This document shows, in pieces, positions 15,982 to 22,649 of a stretch of 64,000 nt of DNA. Below the pieces are notes generated by a model. The model ran no database searches, had not been told where the DNA came from, and was given only the letters and a program-made list of their open reading frames with translations. Source of the stretch: an uncultured Aquimarina sp. (GTDB lineage: Bacteria > Bacteroidota > Bacteroidia > Flavobacteriales > Flavobacteriaceae); the NCBI GenBank assembly GCA_947492105.1, contig CANLMN010000009.1, positions 1-64,000 of the forward strand, in the 5' to 3' direction. The position numbers were made by a program, and so were the translations under genes. Every line of letters begins with the position of its first letter. The stretch's first letter is position 1.

Positions 15982-18348
15982 TTACGATTTAAATAGTGAT
16001 GTTTTCATTTTTATATGCCATGATCTTCCAGGTTTTTGAACTCTAAAATTATCATATGCCAATTGATCAAATATGTTTTGGGTTTCTAATGTGATTGTAT
16101 ACGCTCTATGCTTGGGCGTATATGATATTCCTGTATTATGAATCCATTGCGTAGGAACTACTAGTTTATCCTCCTTGCGTCCATCAATTTCCCAGAATCT
16201 AAAAAACTCTTCTACAAACCGAGTAGACCACCAAATTTGTAGGCGATCCTTACTTTTTATAAAACTGTTTTTGGTGAATTGTATTTCTGAATTCCCAAAG
16301 AGATAAGGTTTATTGGGTAATCGTGCTCCAAAGTAACGGTCATTCGATACTCCTGAGTTTTCTTTTTTGGAACGGTTTCTCAAATCCTGAAAAGTCCCGT
16401 TCAATGTCAGATTAAGCCAAGGGACTGGTTGGAGACGTACTTCTCCCTCTACCCCAATAATCCTTGCCTTTAACAAATTGTGATAACTACTAAGTACTGG
16501 AGGCGGTACTGCCTGAAGTATAATAATATTTTCTATTTCTCTAAAAAAACCATTAGCCTCTATACTCCAATTCTTTTTTTGCAAAACTCCTCCAAGGTTA
16601 ATATTATGACTTCTTTCGGGTATTAGATCCGGATTAGCGGATACTGCGATACTAAAATCACCTAACAGCTCTACTCTATCAGGTAATCTTGTTGCATACT
16701 CATAAGCTAGTTTGGTTAAGAAACTACTACTTGCCTTCCAAGAAAAAGACTGACTGCCCCCCAAAGCAGTTTTTTGTTGTTCTATTTCATTAAATTCGTT
16801 ATTCTTTATCTCAAAGCCTTTTGCAGCATAATGATACAGTTTCATCGCACTATGACTTGTAATTCTATTGTCCAGAAACTTCTTATCCATACCTAAGCCG
16901 CTGACAGTTTTATTTATATACACAGGGTTTTTGTAATAATCATTTCCGTAAAACAGGGCTGCAACAGGATCTTCTCCTGATCGTTTAAAAAAAGAGCTTA
17001 CATTATTAAAAATGATTTTTGTAGTAGCATTTGTTTGATATTCGAGATTTATCCTACTAGAAATAATATTCCCCGTGAGTCTTAATTTATTTTGAGAAGA
17101 CGTAATCTCACCTCCAGATGTTCTTTGTCCAATAACATTACCTCTCCAATCATATATATTAAGTGTTGTATCATTAAAATTTGTAATGATACTATTGTAT
17201 CCGAGATATAGGTTGGCATCCAGATTTTTTAGAATATCTTTTTTCTTATACTGTAATGCGTTGGAATACACCATTACTCGATTAAGCGCCTCTCCATAGG
17301 GCTGTCGCATTTCAAAGTTATGCTGAATCTCATCATATAGATTTGCATAAGAAAAATTAAAAGAGATCTCATCCGCCCAAGCGGTATCCATCCACCCAAT
17401 ATTCCCTTTAATCATATAACTTTTAAAAGTGTCATGAAACTTTTTTGCCGAAATTAATTCGGGATTACCTTGTGTATTTACAATGGTTACATCATCTAAG
17501 AGGTAATCATTGTTCGAATAAGAATAAAAACCTGTAATACCTATCAATAATCCCGAAGGAAATATTTTTCTTGTGTTTATGGTAGTATCAAAGGTGTCAA
17601 ACGAACTATACCCTCCGGATACTTCAAAAAAATCATACTTTTCTTTTCTAGAGACCACATTTATTGCCCCTCCCAATGCATCTGCTCCCAAACTAACTGG
17701 AACAGCACCTTTGTAAACCTCCACTCTTTTAATTAGATTTACTGGAAGCATGGCTAAAGAAGGTCCTGTTCCCAATTCTTCTACGGGAAGTAAAAAATCC
17801 ATGGGAATTCCATCTACAAATAATTTCACTTGTCTCCCTGTTAACCCCTGTAGTGATATCTCGGCAGCATTTCCTACTCCACCACTTTGTCTTATTTGTA
17901 CTCCAGAAACAGTATTTAAAAGATTTGAGGTAGTGATCGATCTATTATTAATCTTCGTAGCATCTATTACAGACATCGTTGCGGTACTATTCTTATTTTT
18001 TATAGATTCAACACCTCCTACAATTGTGATTTCATTTAATTCATCGAGTTGTTTGACCAGACGAACAATGAGCTTCTTTTCTGTATTTGTCTCTAATAAT
18101 GAGATGGTCTTTTGTTGTGTTTGATAGCCTAAATGAGAGATTACAATCTGATGATCTCCGGCTGTGAGGTGTGTTATTCTAAAATTTCCATGACTATCGG
18201 AGACCGTGCTTTTGTTTGCTGTAGCACTATAAATATGAACAGTAGGTATCGGATCTCCCTTTTCATCAGTGATTATTCCAGAAATCACTCCTTCTTGACT
18301 ACTACAAATAATCGGAATGAATAAAATAATAATAATAAGATACTGCAT
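15982..18348 (-). CDS. TonB-dependent outer-membrane receptor with CarboxypepD_reg-like domain
   Basis: A 788-residue receptor. Signal peptide to about residue 17; then a carboxypeptidase-regulatory-like domain (GVISGIITDEKGDPIPTVHI to about residue 100); a TonB-box-like region near LDELNEITIVGG; a plug domain (about 120-235: SNLLNTVSGVQIRQSGG, VDGIPMD, RVEVYKGAVPVSLGADALGG); and a 22-strand-type barrel to the C terminus. It is shorter than SusC-type receptors and has no SusD partner, so a siderophore or metallophore substrate is more likely than a glycan. It lies 24 bp after the gene of unknown function and 4 bp before the DUF4374 lipoprotein. Confidence 0.92.
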   Translation of the reverse strand: MQYLIIIILFIPIICSSQEGVISGIITDEKGDPIPTVHIYSATANKSTVSDSHGNFRITHLTAGDHQIVISHLGYQTQQKTISLLETNTEKKLIVRLVKQLDELNEITIVGGVESIKNKNSTATMSVIDATKINNRSITTSNLLNTVSGVQIRQSGGVGNAAEISLQGLTGRQVKLFVDGIPMDFLLPVEELGTGPSLAMLPVNLIKRVEVYKGAVPVSLGADALGGAINVVSRKEKYDFFEVSGGYSSFDTFDTTINTRKIFPSGLLIGITGFYSYSNNDYLLDDVTIVNTQGNPELISAKKFHDTFKSYMIKGNIGWMDTAWADEISFNFSYANLYDEIQHNFEMRQPYGEALNRVMVYSNALQYKKKDILKNLDANLYLGYNSIITNFNDTTLNIYDWRGNVIGQRTSGGEITSSQNKLRLTGNIISSRINLEYQTNATTKIIFNNVSSFFKRSGEDPVAALFYGNDYYKNPVYINKTVSGLGMDKKFLDNRITSHSAMKLYHYAAKGFEIKNNEFNEIEQQKTALGGSQSFSWKASSSFLTKLAYEYATRLPDRVELLGDFSIAVSANPDLIPERSHNINLGGVLQKKNWSIEANGFFREIENIIILQAVPPPVLSSYHNLLKARIIGVEGEVRLQPVPWLNLTLNGTFQDLRNRSKKENSGVSNDRYFGARLPNKPYLFGNSEIQFTKNSFIKSKDRLQIWWSTRFVEEFFRFWEIDGRKEDKLVVPTQWIHNTGISYTPKHRAYTITLETQNIFDQLAYDNFRVQKPGRSWHIKMKTSLFKS

Positions 18349-18372
18349 ATGAGGAGGGGGGATTGGAACGTG

Positions 18373-19293
18373 TTATAAAAAAATTTGTTGAATCAACTTC
18401 TCTGAACTCATTTCTTCAAAAACTTCTTTTTCTTTTTTGGACATTTGATCTTTGGGAAATAATCCAGTTGACTTATCCCATAATTCTTTTGTTTCTGCCG
18501 TGAGCTCATAAGCTTCATCGGTATCTTTTTTTAGTAAATAATGTAATTGTCCTCCTTTATTAACTTCTAATATTTCTTGATTCCGTAACAAATAAGAAGA
18601 AGAGTCAGCCAAAGAAATTACCTCTCTTTCTTCATTATAGAACAGAAACTCCTCATTATTCGCAGAAAGTAATAGCGCCGTTTTCATCAAAGGTTCAACT
18701 TCAAAAACACGCACTCTAGTTTTTAACGCATCATCCTGATCCTTATAACATTCAACAATTTTTACAGGCGTTTTCTCTGGAGAATGATTAATGATTACAG
18801 CCTTTCTTTCTTCCCCCTCTAACACACTATCCAATGTTATTTTCTCTACAAAAAAATAGTCATCAGTAATGGTTTTTGAGTATTTTATATTTCCAGAATT
18901 ATGAACCTCGGACACTAATGTATACTTGCCCAAAGGCGCATCGTCTGGTATGGTGTACGTAAAATAGTAGTGCCTACCTGACTGTATGTTTTCCAAGATT
19001 TCTACCAAACGTTCTTTCTTACAGGCTCCGCTCAAATACTCTGCTAATAACAGTAAAGGAGTGTTTTTGTTTAAATATTTTAACTGCTTTTTCTGTAATT
19101 CTGGAGCTTCATTCTCGGGATTTGGTAAACCCAGAACATGCTCTTCAAAAAGCATTGTAACATTTTGGTTAGGATCTTTAATCCCTATTTTCACTAACGG
19201 AAATATGTGAACTTCCTTTAATGATGAAATATTAAAATTCCAATGTATCGTAATAGTCTTACCCGGAACGGTTCTTTTAGGAAAAATACTCAT
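18373..19293 (-). CDS. cytosolic protein of unknown function in the peptide operon
   Basis: A 306-residue protein I do not recognise. There is no signal peptide or membrane helix. The first half looks like a beta-sandwich of Ig-like type: TVPGKTITIHWNFNISSLKE at the start and FTYTIPDDAPLGKYTLVSEV around residues 130-150. The C-terminal third is helical and charged (DQMSKKEKEVFEEMSSEKLI). Its ATG follows the upstream stop by 2 bp (TAACTATG), so it is coupled to the WH/HH-motif gene. The position, directly after a precursor-like peptide and a putative metal protein, makes a role in peptide maturation or binding plausible but unproven. Confidence 0.7.
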   Translation of the reverse strand: MSIFPKRTVPGKTITIHWNFNISSLKEVHIFPLVKIGIKDPNQNVTMLFEEHVLGLPNPENEAPELQKKQLKYLNKNTPLLLLAEYLSGACKKERLVEILENIQSGRHYYFTYTIPDDAPLGKYTLVSEVHNSGNIKYSKTITDDYFFVEKITLDSVLEGEERKAVIINHSPEKTPVKIVECYKDQDDALKTRVRVFEVEPLMKTALLLSANNEEFLFYNEEREVISLADSSSYLLRNQEILEVNKGGQLHYLLKKDTDEAYELTAETKELWDKSTGLFPKDQMSKKEKEVFEEMSSEKLIQQIFL

Positions 19294-19295
19294 AG

Positions 19296-19775
19296 TTATT
19301 TTCTTAGTATTTTAAGCTGTTCTTTACTGTATTTTTCTGGGTATTTTCTAAACCACTTCTCTACTGTTTCTTCTCCCAAATAATCATATGTAACCGAAAG
19401 TAAAAACTTAAGTTTTTCTAAATATTCTTCTTTCGCTTTTTCAGGATTCTTATCCATACTTTTTTTGCGATCCTCTTTTTCTTTTTTTGAAGCAGGTGCA
19501 TGATGAAAATATGCTACATCAAAATATTTTTTACTAAATTGATGGTACTGAGGAGTAAAAAGAATCATATTATGCCACATTTCGTCAAGAATTAACAAAT
19601 CATCTGGTATAAAAACCCCTGGAACCTGACTTATGAATAGAAACTTAAGTGTTTCTTTAAAAATGTCATTCGCCTCATCAGTTTCTATCTGATAGGTATC
19701 TTTGAACCTAGAAATTACATCTTCATCTCTGAATTGAAGAATATCTACGAGTTGTTTAGTATCTAACCTTTTCAT
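19296..19775 (-). CDS. GRDP-like (glycine-rich domain protein-like) WH/HH-motif protein
   Basis: A 159-residue cytosolic protein. The segment LILDEMWHNMILFTPQYHQF (about residues 64-83), then an HH-A-P about ten residues on, matches the pattern D-x-x-W-H-x-x-I-L-x-T-x-x-Y ... H-H-x-P seen in the glycine-rich-domain-containing-protein-like family and in some bacterial relatives. The conserved tryptophan-histidine and paired histidines suggest a metal or cofactor site; no enzymatic reaction is established to my knowledge. The rest is helical and lysine/glutamate-rich. It is the first gene after the peptide gene (60-bp spacer) and could be its maturation enzyme or chaperone (inference). Confidence 0.7.
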   Translation of the reverse strand: MKRLDTKQLVDILQFRDEDVISRFKDTYQIETDEANDIFKETLKFLFISQVPGVFIPDDLLILDEMWHNMILFTPQYHQFSKKYFDVAYFHHAPASKKEKEDRKKSMDKNPEKAKEEYLEKLKFLLSVTYDYLGEETVEKWFRKYPEKYSKEQLKILRK

Positions 19776-19835
19776 ACTTGCGTGTTATAAAAACGGCAGT
19801 ATAATTTTATACCATTATACCACCGCATTATGTGT

Positions 19836-19946
19836 CTACAAGGTAGATGAACAATGTCCACAGTTACTACAATGTGAACCTCCAGCAGCGTTATTTGATT
19901 TTTCGGCTAGAATTTGAGAAATAAGTACTTCTTTTTTGATTAACAT
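19836..19946 (-). CDS. small double-glycine-leader, Cys/His-rich precursor-like peptide
   Basis: A 36-residue open frame from an ATG to a TAG, read by eye. Residues 1-23 form a leader-like region (MLIKKEVLISQILAEK then a short NNAA and a GG at 22-23). The remaining 13 residues are SHCSNCGHCSSTL: three cysteines spaced C-x2-C-x2-C, two of them preceded directly by histidine. The gene is first in a ten-gene operon, 60 bp before the WH/HH-motif gene, with two palindromes upstream. The amphipathic leader, double glycine and short Cys/His/Ser/Thr core are hallmarks of a ribosomally made, modified or metal-binding peptide. No known modification enzyme (lanthionine synthetase, radical SAM, MNIO/DUF692) is in the window. 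Expression is not proven. Confidence 0.72.
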   Translation of the reverse strand: MLIKKEVLISQILAEKSNNAAGGSHCSNCGHCSSTL

Positions 19947-20005
19947 AATTATATGAATTAAGATTATACCTACTCTTTTTTAAAAGGTTTTCGGTCTTCC
20001 CTTCG

Positions 20006-20022
20006 TTGCAACACAGTTGCAA
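20006..20022. promoter_or_regulatory. operator-like palindrome, proximal copy
   Basis: TTGCAA-CACAG-TTGCAA, a 6-bp inverted repeat with a 5-bp spacer, lying 60 bp upstream of the peptide start codon. It shares the core TGCAA-N5-TTGCA with a second palindrome whose centre is 39 bp further upstream. The size and symmetry suit a Fur-superfamily or similar dimeric repressor. Confidence 0.55.
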
Positions 20023-20040
20023 TTTACAATAAATACCTAT

Positions 20041-20065
20041 TTAAATGCAACATTATTGCATTTAA
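20041..20065. promoter_or_regulatory. operator-like palindrome, distal copy
   Basis: A perfect 10-bp inverted repeat, TTAAATGCAA-N5-TTGCATTTAA, upstream of the peptide operon. The core TGCAA-N5-TTGCA is identical to the proximal copy while the flanks differ, which argues for selection on the core. I saw no other copy elsewhere in the window. Confidence 0.6.
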
Positions 20066-20561
20066 AAAAATGTTAAAAAAATCACATTTTATTCATTCCT
20101 ATTTAACACATTATGAAGTGATTAAAACTTTTTCACATTTACTGCAAAAACATTCTTTTGCATATACCCCCTTCCTTTATTTGCTTGTCTGCACTACTTT
20201 GGATTATGAAAAAACTTTATTGATTAAAAAACATCTATTTTAGTCTCAAGCATGCACAAAATTAATTTGATTGGTCAAAAGATTGTGTTTTCCGCTATTC
20301 ACATTACACCTTCTGGATCATTTAGAAAATAATTATGGACTAATTAAATAACTTCCTTCTCTATTATTTTGGCAGACAATTACATGTTATACCATTTGTT
20401 GTTTGAATTTACCGGAAAGAAAAATTAAGATTTTTTTGTTTCAGCTCCAGCAGAAACATCAAGCATAGCCGTAGTTATGGTTTATTTTTATGCTGAAAAT
20501 CAAGCGAATAAATAAAATTTTATCCCAGTAAATTCAAAGGATAAATGGTATTAACATCAAT

Positions 20562-20701
20562 TTAGGTATATAAATTCGTATTAATGACACTGTTATTTTT
20601 TTATGTAAAAACACCGTGATGCTATTGCATAGCCTTAGCAATGCAATATATGAACAAGGAGATATGGGACATTATATAGTTAATTTGGTGTAACTGGTAT
20701 A
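20562..20701 (-). repeat. MITE-like palindromic repeat, family beta, copy 1
   Basis: About 140 bp related, in reverse orientation, to sequence at 47633-47797 and 57592-57700. Shared parts: CCTTGTTCATATATT, a hairpin around GCTAAGGC, a GTGTTTTT tract, CAGTGTCATTAATACGAAT, and ends resembling TTATATAGCTAAATTG in inverted orientation. Here the hairpin is extended (TATTGCAT ... ATGCAATA). Between 19947 and 21032 there is no other gene I can support; the remaining sequence holds only the two palindromes near 20.0 kb and diverged repeat fragments (for example near 20340-20400). Confidence 0.65.
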
Positions 20702-21032
20702 ATAGAAAGAATTCGATGAGCGAGGAATTGTATTTGCATTAAGCACGACACTTTGTCAAGAAATTTTTTCTGCTTAGGCAAAAAAGAATATCATAGATTT
20801 AGAGATATTCCAGATTCCCTAGTTGACTTGAGCGCTCTGCTTAATAAAAAAAGAGGATACCGTAAAACACAAAAAACATAACACCTAAATTATAAATATG
20901 TTACAAAATTTCCAGACCGAAATACTGACTGGTTTTCTATTTCTACAACGAGCAACCGAACTTAGGATATGTTGTAGTTTTTCTATTAGTATGAGCAAAA
21001 AGCACGCATTTGAGCTTAAAAAAAGACCATAA

Positions 21033-21065
21033 AAAAAGGCCCGTCTAAATATACGAGCCTTTTTT
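21033..21065 (-). terminator. intrinsic terminator after the small protein downstream of the ECF sigma gene
   Basis: An inverted repeat (AAAAAAGGC-CGT and ACG-GCCTTTTT, with one mispair) with a T-run on the minus strand, 20 bp after the stop of the 45-residue gene. Confidence 0.75.
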
Positions 21066-21084
21066 CTGATTTACTTTGTCGGAT

Positions 21085-21222
21085 TTAGTTAAGAATCATT
21101 TCTAACGTAACTCCTTCGTAATCTATAACACTTAAAGCTTTAGAATAATTTAAAAGAAAATCAATTGTTTCTTTTCTTGGTTGCTTCCCATTAGAAGAAG
21201 ACTTAGAGTAAATTTTTTCCAT
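21085..21222 (-). CDS. small conserved-looking flavobacterial protein, 45 residues
   Basis: A 45-residue open frame starting MEKIYSKSSSNGKQPRKETI and ending LEMILN. It is preceded by 62 bp after the ECF sigma stop and followed by a terminator, so it is probably the second gene of that transcript. The opening ME-KIYSK, the PRKETIDFLLNYSKAL helix and the final ILN resemble, from memory, a small uncharacterised protein found widely in Flavobacteriaceae. No function can be stated; no signal peptide or cysteine is present. Confidence 0.65.
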   Translation of the reverse strand: MEKIYSKSSSNGKQPRKETIDFLLNYSKALSVIDYEGVTLEMILN

Positions 21223-21284
21223 ATTACGTATTAATTAAAGATTGTTTTAATTGATAACGCAACAAAGTGTGGAATATTGCCACA

Positions 21285-21872
21285 CTAGTTCACTAAAACT
21301 ATATTATGTTTTTCGATCACCTTTCTTAAGTTGATTAAAGCATAACGCATACGTCCCAAAGCTGTATTGATACTAACTCCTGTTTTTTCTGAAATTTCTT
21401 TGAAACTCATGTCTTTGTACATGCGCATAACCAATACTTCTCTCTGATCTTCAGGTAATTCTGTAATCAATCTACGGATATCACTTTCGACCTGATCTTT
21501 AATAATACGCTTCTCTGCATTGAGATCATTATCACTTAATACCGAAAATATGCTAAATTCTCCATTATCTTCGAATTTGGGCATTCTATTATTTTTTCGG
21601 AAATGATCAATAACTAAGTTATGTGCAATACGCATTACCCAAGGAAGAAACTTCCCTTCTTCATTATATTTACCTTTTTTTAGTGTTTTTATCACTTTTA
21701 TAAAAGTATCCTGAAAAATATCCTCAGATACATCGCGATCAAAAACTTTTGAATAAATAAAACTATAAATACGTTGTTTATGTCTTTCTATAAGAATTGA
21801 GAGGGCATTTTCCTGACCGTTGATATATTGGTTAACTAAAACGGCGTCAGTAGTGTTGGTTACGTTTTTCAT
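21285..21872 (-). CDS. ECF-type RNA polymerase sigma factor
   Basis: A 195-residue sigma-70 family factor of the ECF group. Region 2 spans about residues 18-88 (IERHKQRIYSFIYSKVFDRD, DIFQDTFIKVIKTLKKG, LPWVMRIAHNLVIDHFRKNN); region 4 spans about 130-185 (ITELPEDQREVLVMRMYKDM, FKEISEKTGVSINTALGRMR). No anti-sigma gene follows; the next gene is a 45-residue protein. Flavobacteria commonly keep such stand-alone ECF genes. Promoter and target genes are not evident. Confidence 0.93.
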   Translation of the reverse strand: MKNVTNTTDAVLVNQYINGQENALSILIERHKQRIYSFIYSKVFDRDVSEDIFQDTFIKVIKTLKKGKYNEEGKFLPWVMRIAHNLVIDHFRKNNRMPKFEDNGEFSIFSVLSDNDLNAEKRIIKDQVESDIRRLITELPEDQREVLVMRMYKDMSFKEISEKTGVSINTALGRMRYALINLRKVIEKHNIVLVN

Positions 21873-22408
21873 ACTATTACTATTAGATTTTAAAACCTAC
21901 TAAAAAATTCAGTAAGGGGTGTGTTTTAAATTTATAAAGAGTAAAAGTATATTATAGGCAATAATTTTTTTTATGGTTCGTTGGTGAGACAAATATACAG
22001 TCTTTCTTCCTTATAATCCAAATCTTAGGTTTAAATTTTAACATTTCTTAAACAATAAATTAAAAATAATCCATAAGTTTTTGTCAAAATTCATAGTTTT
22101 TTATCTCTCGAATCCCCCATAAACACTGGTAATAAGCAAAATATAAATTTATAAATACTTTCATAAAAAAAATTTCAGGCGCTATCAACAAAACTTATGA
22201 TTTGAAGCACTTTTGTCCATCGAATTGCAATTGGAATTCATTTATACCATGAAAACATAGTAGAGAGATATACCAAAACAGTCAAAATGAGAATCGTATT
22301 AGAGCTAGTAAGTTTTCAAAAAAACACTAAAATGTCAATATATCCTCCAAAACTCCAAGAGGTATCAAGTCCAATATCTCATATCGTCTATTGATTTGCT
22401 TTTTTTAC

Positions 22409-22475
22409 TGAACTCATCTTGACTTTTTGTTTTCAACCAAAAATGAGATCAAATTTAATCCAATAAGGTACTTTC
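22409..22475 (+). repeat. MITE-like repeat, family alpha, half copy, in the uvrA upstream region
   Basis: Begins GAACTCATCTTGACTTTTTG and continues through an AAAATGAGATCAAATTTAAT-like stretch and ATAAGG, matching one half of the element at 40911-41066. A diverged partner (CAAAACAGTCAAAATGAG) lies at 22274-22291 in inverted orientation. Apart from this, the 777-bp space between the ECF sigma gene and uvrA contains nothing I can identify; the uvrA promoter must be inside it. Confidence 0.55.
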
Positions 22476-22649
22476 TAAAATTTGCAGCTCGAAGTATTGA
22501 TGTATCATTACATATCTGTACAACATATAATGCGACTACGCTAAAAATCTATAAATACACTCGCAAAATATATTGTCTACAAAAAGGGAACTCAAAAACC
22601 AGTTTATCTTTATCTTTGTTAGGATATACGCCACCTGATTATATACACC

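Noticed and set aside
7657-19946. methanobactin, lanthipeptide, radical-SAM or MNIO (DUF692) operon
   Set aside because: No MbnB/DUF692, MbnC, lanthionine synthetase or radical SAM gene is present; only the transport parts and a Cys peptide are similar to methanobactin loci.
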